DNA of 64,000 nt from Bog-756 sp035531955. Lineage in GTDB: Bacteria > Actinomycetota > Acidimicrobiia > Acidimicrobiales > RAAP-2. Position 1 is the first letter of the stretch, and each line of letters opens with the position of its first letter. The position numbers and the translations under genes were made by a program. Shown here piece by piece: positions 50,417 through 59,098 of the stretch. Where the stretch lies: NCBI GenBank assembly GCA_035531955.1, contig DATKRZ010000103.1:1-64000 (forward strand), written 5' to 3'. Below the pieces are notes generated by a model. That model did no database searches. It was not told where the DNA came from and saw only the letters and a list, made by a program, of their open reading frames with translations.

Positions 50417-52072
50417 TCAGGCCAGCATGGCCGCAGCGGAGCGGGCCGCCAGGGCGGCCAAGGTCAGAGTGGGTCCGTAGCCCGAGGAGGTGACGAAGAC
50501 CGAGGAGTCGGCGATGACCACGTTCTCCAACTGGTGGAGCCGCCCGTGGCCGTCGGCCACCGACGTCGCCGGGTCCGTCCCCATCCGAACCGTGCCCATG
50601 ACATGGCGGCTCATGGGCGCATGCTCGGTGGTGCGGCCCCCCGGCCCTCCGGCGGTCCCGGGCGAGGTGACGATGGAGGTCCAGCCCGCGCCCATGACCT
50701 CGAGGATTGCGGCCAACCGGGGGCCATGGTGGGCGGCGGCGGCCAGCTCGTGGCGGTGGGGCTTGTAGGTGTAGCGGGCGACGGGGAAGCCCCGGACGTC
50801 ACGGATGGTCGGGTCCAGGTCGATCCGGTTGGTGGCCACCGGGAGGTCCTCCCCCTGCATGGTGAAGGCCCACATCCGGTCGCGCATGGGCGACGAGCGC
50901 ATGCTCTCCTTGTGGGACCGTCCCCACGGGTAGATCTTCGCCTCGAGGATGGGGAGCGATGGCCCACCGTGCTCGACCATCCCCCCCTTGATCCAGGGAA
51001 GCCCTGCCTCCTTGGCCGCGGCCCGCGAGGCGTCGTCGGGGACCAGGGCGTCGTCCTGCATCTCGGTGACCGCCCGGCCCCGCTCGCCGTGAAGGCGGAG
51101 GTGGGCGAAACCGCCCACCACGATGGTCTGGAAGTGGGTCATCAGGTGCCGGCCGATCAGCGGATGGTCGATCCCCGACAGAAGCAGCAGACGCGGGGTC
51201 TCGACCGCTCCGCCCGCCACCACCACATGTCGGGCGTCCATCGAGTGCTCGATGCCGTCGGGGCCGATGTAGTCCACCCCGGTGGCGCGATCGCCCGCGG
51301 TTCGTATCCGGGACACGAAGGTCTCCGGCCGGAGCTCGGCGTTCCCGGTCAGGAGGGCCCGCTGCAACATGGCCACCGGGTCTCCCTTGGCGTGGATCGG
51401 GCAGCCGAAGAAGGCGCAGAACCCACAGTTGTTGCAGGCGGGCCGGCCGTCGTAGTGCTCGGAATTGGTGGCGCCCGGAGCCGGGTAGGGATGGAACCCG
51501 AGGGACTCGGCGGCTGCCGATGACAGGTTCGAGCCGTACATCGACGGCCCTGGCGGCATGGGGTACGGGCCCGACCGCCATGCCGCGAACGGGTTGGCGC
51601 CCGCTTGCCCGGAGACGCCGATCATGCGTTCGGCCTCGGCATAGAAGGGCTCGAGCTCGGCATAGTCGAGGGGCCAGTCGGCCACGGACGCACCCTCGTG
51701 GGGGCCGCGGCTGGTCAGCATGGCGAAATCCTCTTCGCGGAAGCGGGGGACCTTGCCGTCGGCATGGGTGCCCCCGCCTCCGACGGTGGAGGGGATGGAG
51801 TTCACCTCCCCCACGAAGGAGTGGTCACCGTCGTCGGGACCGACCCGGAAGGTGCGCGGCTCGAGGAACGGGTCGGGACCGAGGAAGTGGCGATCGATGA
51901 ACTTGATCTCGTCGTTCGAGAAGTCGCCCAGCAGCCGGGCGGGCTCGTCGAGATCGATCAGATGGTTGCGGCCCTTCTCGAAGATCACCACCGACCATCC
52001 GGCCGCGGTCAGCACGTCGGCGGCAGTCGCTCCCCCGGGCCCGGACCCGACGACGATGGCGTCGGCGGTCAC
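50417..52072 (-). CDS. GMC-family FAD oxidoreductase (gluconate 2-dehydrogenase large-subunit-like)
   Basis: 551-residue flavoprotein. FAD motif AIVVGSGPGGATAADVL at the N-terminus, a Cys-rich segment CNNCGFCAFFGCPIHAKGD typical of the gluconate/fructose/sorbose dehydrogenase branch, and the C-terminal GMC signature SRHVMGTVRMGTDPA followed by IADSSVFVTSSGYGP. It oxidises an alcohol or sugar at FAD. GTG 52072 overlaps the stop of the small-subunit gene (GTGA), so the two are co-translated as in known dehydrogenase complexes. No cytochrome subunit is nearby. Confidence 0.9.
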   Translation of the reverse strand: MTADAIVVGSGPGGATAADVLTAAGWSVVIFEKGRNHLIDLDEPARLLGDFSNDEIKFIDRHFLGPDPFLEPRTFRVGPDDGDHSFVGEVNSIPSTVGGGGTHADGKVPRFREEDFAMLTSRGPHEGASVADWPLDYAELEPFYAEAERMIGVSGQAGANPFAAWRSGPYPMPPGPSMYGSNLSSAAAESLGFHPYPAPGATNSEHYDGRPACNNCGFCAFFGCPIHAKGDPVAMLQRALLTGNAELRPETFVSRIRTAGDRATGVDYIGPDGIEHSMDARHVVVAGGAVETPRLLLLSGIDHPLIGRHLMTHFQTIVVGGFAHLRLHGERGRAVTEMQDDALVPDDASRAAAKEAGLPWIKGGMVEHGGPSLPILEAKIYPWGRSHKESMRSSPMRDRMWAFTMQGEDLPVATNRIDLDPTIRDVRGFPVARYTYKPHRHELAAAAHHGPRLAAILEVMGAGWTSIVTSPGTAGGPGGRTTEHAPMSRHVMGTVRMGTDPATSVADGHGRLHQLENVVIADSSVFVTSSGYGPTLTLAALAARSAAAMLA

Positions 52073-52629
52073 GGCTCCGAGACCTCCCGGTCGGTCCATC
52101 CCCGGGGCTGGACGTCACCGGCGAACCCGATGTTCGACCATCCGACCCCGTCCCGGTTCCCCCCGTACTCGGGTGCCCCGTACATGCCCTCGCAGGCGTG
52201 CCCGTAGACCAGCCCGGTGAAGTCGGGGTCGGCATGGAGCCGGGCACCCTGTTCCTCGGGGCCGCAGTCGGCGAAGTCGGGCCCGAGCGCGGCCAGACCG
52301 GCCCGGTAGCGCTCCTGCAGACCGACCACCGGGCCGTTGAACTCGCGCTCGGGCAGGCCGAGCGAGCCTTCGATCCGGGTGCGCCAGGCCAGCTCGTCCA
52401 GAGCGGTGAGAGGATGGAACCCGGCGAATCCGCCCGGGCCACCGAATCGTCCCGAGGCCGGACCACCGGCCCAGATCCGCGGTGGATCGAAGGAGAACGC
52501 ACCCAGAAGACCGTCGATGTAGTCGGCGACGCCGGCGTCCGTCGCCCCGGGCGTATGGTCGGCGGGAATGAGTCGCTCGCACACCGCGGTCAGCGTCCGG
52601 TACTCGTCGTCTGTCAACCAGGTCGCCAC
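52069..52629 (-). CDS. Gluconate 2-dehydrogenase subunit 3-like protein
   Basis: 186-residue small subunit. The N-terminus TWLTDDEYRTLTAVCERLIPADHTPGATDAG matches the subunit-3 family (Gluconate_2-dh3), followed by YGHACEGMYGAPEYGGNRDGVGW. Relatives usually carry a twin-arginine signal and escort the flavoprotein to the periplasm; here no signal peptide is present, so this complex may be cytoplasmic. GTG 52629 is 8 nt after TAGCTT without a ribosome-binding site, so probably leaderless. Confidence 0.85.
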   Translation of the reverse strand: MATWLTDDEYRTLTAVCERLIPADHTPGATDAGVADYIDGLLGAFSFDPPRIWAGGPASGRFGGPGGFAGFHPLTALDELAWRTRIEGSLGLPEREFNGPVVGLQERYRAGLAALGPDFADCGPEEQGARLHADPDFTGLVYGHACEGMYGAPEYGGNRDGVGWSNIGFAGDVQPRGWTDREVSEP

Positions 52630-52637
52630 CGACAGGG

Positions 52638-52643
52638 AAGCTA
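52638..52643 (-). promoter_or_regulatory. -10 box of the dehydrogenase small-subunit operon
   Basis: TAGCTT on the minus strand, 8 nt before the GTG start. Confidence 0.5.
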
Positions 52644-52699
52644 ACAGAACCGACCGGCGCGCGACACCGTGGCCGGCGCCGCCGGGACGCCGGTTTGGC

Positions 52700-52705
52700 T
52701 AGCAT
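52700..52705 (+). promoter_or_regulatory. -10 box of the DUF35/thiolase operon
   Basis: TAGCAT on the plus strand, 7 nt before GTG 52713. It supports that start rather than the TTG at 52695. Confidence 0.5.
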
Positions 52706-52712
52706 CCGGCCG

Positions 52713-53165
52713 GTGTTCGCAAACGGCCCCGCCATCCGACTGCTTCCCCGGCTCGATGCCGACAACCGGTTCTTCTGGACGGGGGGAGGAGACGGGACCC
52801 TGCGGTTCCTGCGGTGCCGATCGTGTCGTCAGTTCATCCACCCACCGGTTCCACGTTGCCCGGCCTGTCTCAGCGACAGACTGGGCCCGGAACCGGTCAG
52901 CGGGCGCGGCACGGTCCATTCGTTCACCGTCAACCACCAGGCTTGGATCCCGGGGTCGGACCCGTATGTGATCGGTCTGGTCGCCATCGACGAGCAGCCG
53001 GACGTGCGCCTGATGACCAACCTCGTCGACTGCGAGCCCGACGACACCCTGATCGGCCGCGCCGTCGAGGTGACCTTCGAACACAGCGAAGACGTGTACC
53101 TGCCTTTGTTCCGACCCGCATCGACCCTGCCGGACGACCCGTCGGCCACCGGCGGTGGGCAGTGA
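52713..53165 (+). CDS. DUF35 zinc-ribbon / OB-fold protein
   Basis: 150-residue protein with an N-terminal helix (LPRLDADNRFFWTGGGDG), a four-Cys zinc ribbon (Cys35, 38, 49 and 52 in CRSC ... CPAC) and an OB-fold (GRGTVHSFTVNHQAW). DUF35 proteins bind CoA esters and partner with thiolases or Ltp2-type aldolases; in mycobacterial cholesterol catabolism the DUF35 of ChsH2 docks the aldolase Ltp2. The next gene is a thiolase-like protein overlapping its stop (GTGA). GTG 52713 is favoured by a TAGCAT box 7 nt upstream; TTG 52695 is an alternative. Confidence 0.87.
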   Translation: MFANGPAIRLLPRLDADNRFFWTGGGDGTLRFLRCRSCRQFIHPPVPRCPACLSDRLGPEPVSGRGTVHSFTVNHQAWIPGSDPYVIGLVAIDEQPDVRLMTNLVDCEPDDTLIGRAVEVTFEHSEDVYLPLFRPASTLPDDPSATGGGQ

Positions 53166-54370
53166 ACGGATCTCCGGCCGAGCGCCGGGCGGCCATCACC
53201 GGCATCGGCCAGTCGGCCGTCGGGCGGCGCCTCGGCCGCACCGATCTCGACCTGACCCTCGAGGCCTGTCTGGAGGCCATGGCGGACGCCGGCTTGACCA
53301 GGGACGACATCGACGGCCTGGCCACCTACCCCGGGGCCGGGCTGGGTACCGGCGGATTCGCGGGACCGGGAACACCCGAGGTGCAGGACGCCCTGCGCCT
53401 CCGGCTCAACTGGCACGACGGCGGGGCCGAGGGCCCCGGCCAGATGAGGGCGGTGATCGCCGCCTGCTTCGCCATCGCCGCCGGCGCCGCCCGTCATGTG
53501 CTCGTCTACCGCACGGTCTCCGAGTCGACGGCCCAGGGCGAAGGGGGCCGCCAGGGAATCGGCGGGAGCGGTGGCGGCGGGAGTACCCCCCGCTTCTCTG
53601 GCTTCCTCCAGTGGTCGCTGCCCTTCGGCGCAGTCTCAGCCGTCAACTGGATCGCCCTGGTGGGCCAGCGCCGCGTCCACGAATTCGGGCTCACCCGCGA
53701 GCAGCTGGCCCAGGTGGCGTTGAACGGAAGGCGCAATGCCGGACTGAATCCGAAGGCCATCTACCGGGAGCCGATGACCCTGGACGACTACCTGGACGCC
53801 CGCATGATCTCGTCCCCACTGTGCCTGTTCGACTGCGATGCGCCCTGTGACGGGTCCACCGCGTTGGTGGTGTCCCATGCCGGCTATGCCGCGGACGCGC
53901 CGCATCCCTCCTGCCACGTCAACGCAGTGGGCACCGCTCTGCGGGGGCGGCCCAGCTGGGACCAGTTCGACGACATGACCTCCATGGCGGCCAGGGACGC
54001 CGCCGCCAGCATGTGGGAGCGGACCGATCTGCGTCCCACCGACGTGGACATCGCCCAGCTCTATGACGGCTTCAGCATTCTGGCCATGGTGTGGTTGGAG
54101 GCGCTCGGGTTCTGCGGAAGGGGCGAGGGCGGGCCCTTCGTCGAGGGCGGTTCGCGTATCGCCCTCGACGGCCGGCTTCCGCTCAACACTGCGGGTGGGC
54201 AGCTCTCGGCCGGCCGGCTCCATGGATTCGGCCTGCTGCACGAGGCTTGCGTGCAGCTCCGCGGCGACGGAGGGGCACGCCAGGTCCAGGGCCGTCACGA
54301 AGTAGCGGTGGTGGCCAACGGCGGCGGTCCCATCGCCGGATCCCTGCTTCTGACCCGTGGGCCTGGATGA
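53162..54370 (+). CDS. Thiolase-like protein (Ltp2 / SCP-x type, non-classical active site)
   Basis: 402-residue thiolase-fold protein coupled to the DUF35 gene by a GTGA overlap. It has the fold (AAITGIGQSAVGRR; LEACLEAMADAGL) but not the classical residues: no Cys in the NxCxSG position (the region reads GGAEGPGQMRAVIAA), and the GHPxGA motif reads NTAGGQLSAGRLHGFG, with Arg for His. The Tyr-containing AQLYDGFSILA is conserved in the Ltp2 aldolase group, where Tyr/Asp residues catalyse retro-aldol cleavage of steroid side chains. It is therefore probably an aldolase, not a thiolase. Confidence 0.85.
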   Translation: MNGSPAERRAAITGIGQSAVGRRLGRTDLDLTLEACLEAMADAGLTRDDIDGLATYPGAGLGTGGFAGPGTPEVQDALRLRLNWHDGGAEGPGQMRAVIAACFAIAAGAARHVLVYRTVSESTAQGEGGRQGIGGSGGGGSTPRFSGFLQWSLPFGAVSAVNWIALVGQRRVHEFGLTREQLAQVALNGRRNAGLNPKAIYREPMTLDDYLDARMISSPLCLFDCDAPCDGSTALVVSHAGYAADAPHPSCHVNAVGTALRGRPSWDQFDDMTSMAARDAAASMWERTDLRPTDVDIAQLYDGFSILAMVWLEALGFCGRGEGGPFVEGGSRIALDGRLPLNTAGGQLSAGRLHGFGLLHEACVQLRGDGGARQVQGRHEVAVVANGGGPIAGSLLLTRGPG

Positions 54371-54412
54371 CCGTTTGCCGCCGGCGCTGAGCCGGAGGCG
54401 TCCACCCGGAAC

Positions 54413-55540
54413 TCAGAAGAGGTCATGGTCGGTGCCCCGCTGATCGGACAGCATGGCTGCGATCCGCTCGCGGTGGAAGTCGGCGTCACCCCAGCTCACC
54501 TGGTCGAGCTGGGACCGCTTCACGTACAGATGCAGATCGTGCTCCCAGGTGAACCCGACGCCACCGTGCACCTGGAGGCCAGACGCCATCACCCGGCGGG
54601 ATGCATCGGAGCACCAGGCCTTGGCAGCCGACGCGGCCAGGGACGCACCGGGATGGCCCGAGGCGATGCACCACGCGGCGTAGAACACACCCGATCGCAT
54701 TCCCTCGACGTCCACCAGTGCATCGGCCAGACGGTGCTTGACCGCCTGGAAGCTGCCGATCGGCTTGCCGAATTGGACGCGTTCTGTGGCGTACTCCACA
54801 CTCATCTCGAGCACCCGGCTCGATGCGCCGAGCATCTCGGCCGCCAGCGCCGTGGCGGCCCGGTCGAGCATGCGGCGGGCCGCGGCCGCGTCGCCGATCC
54901 GATGGGCGGGCGCGCCCTCGAGCGGTAGCCACGCCAGGGTCCGGGTCCGGTCCATGGCCGGTTCGGGCGCGGGGCGGGCGTCCGGACCGAGGGGGACCTC
55001 GTAGACCGCATCGCCGGTGACGACGACGGCGACGTCGGCGACGGACGCGTACACGGTCGGCTCCGGGCACAGGGTGAGGAGGCAGTCATCGCCGGCGGAC
55101 GCGATGGTGGCGGCCGGCGAAGCCGACCAGGCCAGGCACCCGACCACCTCGCCGGTGGTCAGCCGGTCTACCCGGGTCTTCGATTCCACCCTGGTTGCCG
55201 GGGACAGGCTCTCGTCGGCGGCCGCGGCCCGGAAGGCGCTCTGGGCCAGGGTGGTCCCGGTGAACGGGACCGGAGCCACCCGGCGCCCCAACTGCTCGCA
55301 CAGGATGGCCACCTCGACCATCCCCAGCCCGAGCCCGCCGTCGTCCTCGGGCTGCTCGATGGCGAGCCAACCCTGCTCGGCCATGGCCAGCCACAGGCGG
55401 CGGTCGAAGCCCCCGTCAGCGGGAGCCGAGTCCGCCGGTCCGACGCACTCGCGCACCCGATCGCCGGAGGCGAGGTCATCGAGCACCCGACCGGCCGCCT
55501 CGCGGAGGGCCACCTGTTCCGACGACAGCTCGAAGTCCAC
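54413..55540 (-). CDS. Acyl-CoA dehydrogenase (partner-subunit type)
   Basis: 375-residue acyl-CoA dehydrogenase. The N-terminus VDFELSSEQVALREAAGRVL and C-terminal YATERVQFGKPIGSFQAVKH, then VHGGVGFTWEHDLHLYVKR, are clear. The middle SEPxxGSD flavin loop is missing, as in partner subunits of heterotetrameric FadE enzymes. GTG 55540 lies 8 nt after TAGACT. That box overlaps the promoter of the divergent gene at 55567, which encodes an acyl-CoA dehydrogenase with an intact flavin loop. The two are therefore likely halves of one enzyme made from a back-to-back promoter. Confidence 0.9.
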   Translation of the reverse strand: MDFELSSEQVALREAAGRVLDDLASGDRVRECVGPADSAPADGGFDRRLWLAMAEQGWLAIEQPEDDGGLGLGMVEVAILCEQLGRRVAPVPFTGTTLAQSAFRAAAADESLSPATRVESKTRVDRLTTGEVVGCLAWSASPAATIASAGDDCLLTLCPEPTVYASVADVAVVVTGDAVYEVPLGPDARPAPEPAMDRTRTLAWLPLEGAPAHRIGDAAAARRMLDRAATALAAEMLGASSRVLEMSVEYATERVQFGKPIGSFQAVKHRLADALVDVEGMRSGVFYAAWCIASGHPGASLAASAAKAWCSDASRRVMASGLQVHGGVGFTWEHDLHLYVKRSQLDQVSWGDADFHRERIAAMLSDQRGTDHDLF

Positions 55541-55548
55541 GAGCCGGG

Positions 55549-55558
55549 AGTCTACGGT
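55549..55558. promoter_or_regulatory. Overlapping divergent -10 boxes for two acyl-CoA dehydrogenases
   Basis: Minus-strand TAGACT (55554-55549) is 8 nt from GTG 55540. Plus-strand TACGGT (55553-55558) is 8 nt from ATG 55567. The two boxes share two base pairs, and only 26 nt separate the divergent start codons. Confidence 0.55.
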
Positions 55559-55566
55559 TGCCCGAC

Positions 55567-56748
55567 ATGGACCTGGGGATGACACCGGCACAGACCGAGC
55601 TGCGAAACCAGCTCCACGGCTGGCTGGTGGCGAACCTGCCGTGGGAGTACGGCGTCGGCCTCCCGCCGCGGTCCCCCGACCTCGAGGAGGAGGTGGCCTT
55701 CGGACGCCGATGGCAGGCGCTGCTGGCCGCCGACCGGTGGGTGGGGATCACCTGGCCGGTCGAGCTCGGCGGTCGTGGCCTCGGGCCGACCGACCACTTC
55801 GTGGTCACCGAGGAGCTGGCGCGGGCCCGGGCCCCCGAATTGGTCGGGCGGATCGGCATCAACCTGGTCGGACCCACCTTGTTGGCCAACGGTACCGAGG
55901 AACAGCGCCGGCGCTGGCTCCCGCCCATCCTCGGAGCCGAGGAGTTGTGGTGCCAGTTGTTCTCCGAGCCCGACGCCGGCAGCGACCTGGCGTCGCTTTC
56001 CACCCGCGCCGAGCGGGTGGACGGCGGCTACGTGGTGACCGGTCGCAAGGTCTGGACGTCGTACGCCCAGTTCGCCGACTGGGGTCTGTGCCTGGCCCGC
56101 AGCGACCCCGATGCCCCCAAGCGGCAACTGGGCATGACCTGCCTGGTCGTCGACATGCATGCGGCAGGTGTCGAGGTCCGGCCCCTGGTGCAGATCACCG
56201 GCGAGGCCGAGTTCAACCAGGTGTTCCTCGATGAGGTCTTCGTCCCCGACGACCACGTCGTCGGGGACCCCGGGGCCGGCTGGACCGTCGCCAACTCGAC
56301 CCTGTCCCACGAGCGGGGCGTCAACCCGCGCCAGCTCGGCATCCACTGCCAACTCCTGTTGGGCCTCCTCGAATTGGCCCGGGACCGCACGCCCGGCTTC
56401 GGCGACTGGGGCACGCGCCAGCGCCTGGCCGAGGCCTATATCGAGGTGAAGCTGTTCCAACTGCACAACTGGCGGACCCTGACCCGGCTCGAACGGGGCG
56501 AGCCTCCGGGACCGGAGGGGAGCACGCTCAAGCTCTACTGGAGCGAGATGTCCAAGCGGGTGCACGACACGGTCCTCGCCGTGCTCGGGCCCAGTGCCGG
56601 GCTGTGGCTGGGCGCCACCGGCAATCCGGGCGACGGCACGTGGCAGCGGTCGTGGCTCTACTACCAGGCGGCGTCGATCTTCTCGGGGACCAACGAGATA
56701 CAGAGGACCCTGGTGGGCGAACGGGTGCTCGGCCTGCCCAGGGGCTGA
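55567..56748 (+). CDS. Acyl-CoA dehydrogenase (catalytic-subunit type)
   Basis: 393-residue acyl-CoA dehydrogenase. Features are WVGITWPVELGGRGLGPTD, LFSEPDAGSDLASLSTRA (flavin loop), GRKVWTSYAQFADW and the C-terminal IFSGTNEIQRTLVGERVLGL. It starts MDLGMTPAQTELRNQ; an in-frame TTG lies 9 nt upstream, but ATG 55567 with TACGGT 8 nt upstream fits the leaderless pattern. It is divergent from the acyl-CoA dehydrogenase at 54.4-55.5 kb, its likely partner. Downstream, 51 nt separate it from a convergent fused acyl-CoA dehydrogenase. Confidence 0.92.
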   Translation: MDLGMTPAQTELRNQLHGWLVANLPWEYGVGLPPRSPDLEEEVAFGRRWQALLAADRWVGITWPVELGGRGLGPTDHFVVTEELARARAPELVGRIGINLVGPTLLANGTEEQRRRWLPPILGAEELWCQLFSEPDAGSDLASLSTRAERVDGGYVVTGRKVWTSYAQFADWGLCLARSDPDAPKRQLGMTCLVVDMHAAGVEVRPLVQITGEAEFNQVFLDEVFVPDDHVVGDPGAGWTVANSTLSHERGVNPRQLGIHCQLLLGLLELARDRTPGFGDWGTRQRLAEAYIEVKLFQLHNWRTLTRLERGEPPGPEGSTLKLYWSEMSKRVHDTVLAVLGPSAGLWLGATGNPGDGTWQRSWLYYQAASIFSGTNEIQRTLVGERVLGLPRG

Positions 56749-56799
56749 CGCCCGGTCCGGCGCAAGGCGGTCAGCCGTCGGCGGCCCGGCATCGAGGGG

Positions 56800-59019
56800 T
56801 CAGGCCCCCGGCTCCGGGTCGCGGGGAAGGCCGAGTAGCCGCTCGGCGATGACGTTGCGCTGGATCTCGCTGGTCCCGCCGGCGATGGTGAGGCACCGGG
56901 TCACCAGAAATCCGTGCGCCCACCGTTTGGCATGGCCGTCGAGGGCCGAGCCCTCGGGGCCGAACATGAGAAGTCCCATCTCCTGCACCCGTTGCTCGTG
57001 CTCGGCCCCGAGCAGCTTCCGCACGCTCGTCCCGGGCCCGGGGTCGGTGCCCGCCAGCGTCTGCAGCATCGAGCGGTGGGCCATCAGGCCGAGCGACTGT
57101 GCCTCGACCACCAGCTCAGCGAGCCTCAGCCTGGTGGCGGCCGCCACCGGCGCCTCCTGCCGTTGTGCGAGGCGGAGCAGGGATTCGATCCCGATGCCGA
57201 AGGTCGACCCCGACGACATCGACACCCGCTCGTTGGCCAGAGTGGCGCGGGCGATCTTCCAGCCGTCCCCCACCGATCCGATGACGCAGTCGTCGGGGAC
57301 GAAGAGGTCGTCGATGAACACCTCGTTGAACATCGCCTCGCCGGTGATCTCGCGCAGCGGCCGGACATCCAGGCCCGCCGAGCGCATGTCGACGATGAAA
57401 TAGCTGATGCCCTGGTGCTTGGGCACCGAGGGATCCGTCCGCGCCAGGCAGATGCCCCAGTCCGACTCGAGGGCCATCGACGTCCACACCTTCTGGCCGT
57501 TGAGCAACCAGCCGCCGTCGGCCCGCTCCGCCCTGGTGATGAGGCTGGCCAGGTCGGATCCGGCCCCGGGCTCGGAGAACAGCTGGCACCACTTCAGCTC
57601 GCCGAGCAGTGTCGGGCCCACCCACCGGCGACGTTGCTCCTCCGTTCCGTGGGCGATGATCACCGGAAGTGCCCACGCCCCCACCCCGAGGTGGGGGCGG
57701 ATGATGCCCGCCGCGGCCAACTCCTCGTCGATGACCAGCTGCTCGACGGCGGTGGCATCCCTTCCCCAGGGGACGGGCCAGTGGGGCACCACCAGTCCGG
57801 CGTCCACCAGGCCCCGCCGCCGGTCCGCCCCGTCGAGGGCCGCCACCTCGTCGAACACCGGGGCCAGCCGGGCGCGGACCCGGGCGGCTTCCTCGGGGAG
57901 CTCGGTGGACATGGCCCGCCGGGCACCACCGAGGGCCAGGTCCACCACCTCGTCCAGGTACCGGTCGGACCCACCGAGCAGCTGGCGGGTGGCCAGCGCC
58001 CGCCGCAGACGGAGATGGGTGTCGTGCTCCCAGGTGAAGCCCAGTCCCCCCAACAGCTGCACGCAGTCCTTGGCGCGGTCGACGCACCCGTCGAACACCA
58101 TGGCCCCGGCGGCGGCCACCGCCAGGGCCGACGCCTCGGAGCGGCCCGAAGCCGCGGCCAGCACGGCGTCCCATGCCAGCGCGGTCATCTGCTCCACCCC
58201 GACCAGCATGTCGGCCAGCCGGTGCTTCACCGCCTGGAACTGCCCGATCGGGCGGCCGAACTGCTCGCGCACCTTGGCGTAGTCGGAGGCCGTCTCGAGG
58301 CACCAACGGGCTCCGCCGACGAGCTCGGCCGCGCCCAGGGAGACCACCATCTCCCGCACCCGTTCCGTGGTGAGCGAGGGGAGTTGCCGCCAGGCCGGGA
58401 CGCTCACTGCGCCGACGGTGAGCGTGCCCACCCGGCGGGTCGGATCCAGGCTGTCCAGCGGGCCGGCCTGCACCGCTCCCCCGCCCGGGCCGACCTCGAG
58501 GAGGCACCACACCGTCGGGCCGTCTCCGTCTCGGGCCGGAACCAGGACCAGTGATGCGGTTGACGCGCCGAGCACGGGCCGGAGGGTGCCGGAGACGATG
58601 ACGGAACCCGCGTCCCCCCTCCTGACGACATCGAGGTGCCCCGACCCGAGAGAGACCGCACCGGTGGTGCTCCCGTCGACGAGCCCGGGGAGCAGGTCGC
58701 CGGCCTGGCCACCCGTCCCCGCCTCGGCGATCAGCGCCGACAGGGCGACCGTCGGGAGGAGCGGACCGGGGAGCAGGGATCGACCGGCCTGTTCGAGCAC
58801 GACGGCCAGCTCGAAGAGCCCGTGGCCCTGGCCGCCCCACCGCTCCGGGATGTGGATGCCGAGCCAGCCCTGCGCGGCGAACTCCTTCCAGACCGGTTGG
58901 AGGTCCTCGACGGCCGCATCGAGGAGGGCACGGGGAACGGCGGGCGGGCAGTGGACCTCGAGCCAACGGCGCGCCGTGGCCCCGAGTGCCTCGTGCTCTT
59001 CGGAGATGGCTAGGGACAT
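56800..59019 (-). CDS. Double-length fused acyl-CoA dehydrogenase (FadE34/ChsE3-like)
   Basis: 739-residue protein with two acyl-CoA dehydrogenase units. Residues 1 to about 385 end in REQFGRPIGQFQAVKHRLADM and LLGGLGFTWEHDTHLRLRR (partner-type, flavin loop degenerate). Residues about 395-739 contain FSEPGAGSDLASLITRA, GQKVWTSMALESDW and IAGGTSEIQRNVIAERLLGL (catalytic type). FadE34 (ChsE3) of M. tuberculosis, which acts on cholesterol side-chain CoA esters, has this fused layout at about 711 residues. ATG 59019 has a GAAAGG ribosome-binding site; the open frame extends 11 codons further upstream. Confidence 0.93.
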   Translation of the reverse strand: MSLAISEEHEALGATARRWLEVHCPPAVPRALLDAAVEDLQPVWKEFAAQGWLGIHIPERWGGQGHGLFELAVVLEQAGRSLLPGPLLPTVALSALIAEAGTGGQAGDLLPGLVDGSTTGAVSLGSGHLDVVRRGDAGSVIVSGTLRPVLGASTASLVLVPARDGDGPTVWCLLEVGPGGGAVQAGPLDSLDPTRRVGTLTVGAVSVPAWRQLPSLTTERVREMVVSLGAAELVGGARWCLETASDYAKVREQFGRPIGQFQAVKHRLADMLVGVEQMTALAWDAVLAAASGRSEASALAVAAAGAMVFDGCVDRAKDCVQLLGGLGFTWEHDTHLRLRRALATRQLLGGSDRYLDEVVDLALGGARRAMSTELPEEAARVRARLAPVFDEVAALDGADRRRGLVDAGLVVPHWPVPWGRDATAVEQLVIDEELAAAGIIRPHLGVGAWALPVIIAHGTEEQRRRWVGPTLLGELKWCQLFSEPGAGSDLASLITRAERADGGWLLNGQKVWTSMALESDWGICLARTDPSVPKHQGISYFIVDMRSAGLDVRPLREITGEAMFNEVFIDDLFVPDDCVIGSVGDGWKIARATLANERVSMSSGSTFGIGIESLLRLAQRQEAPVAAATRLRLAELVVEAQSLGLMAHRSMLQTLAGTDPGPGTSVRKLLGAEHEQRVQEMGLLMFGPEGSALDGHAKRWAHGFLVTRCLTIAGGTSEIQRNVIAERLLGLPRDPEPGA

Positions 59020-59098
59020 GGTCGGACCTTTCGGGCCTGGCGGAGTTGGCACCCCCGCCCCATCAGCATGCCATTTTGCGTCCCCGAGCCGATCAGGG

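Noticed and set aside
53162..54370. Annotation as a normal acetyl-CoA acetyltransferase
   Set aside because: The nucleophilic Cys and the GHP His are both missing, so a plain thiolase reaction is unlikely.
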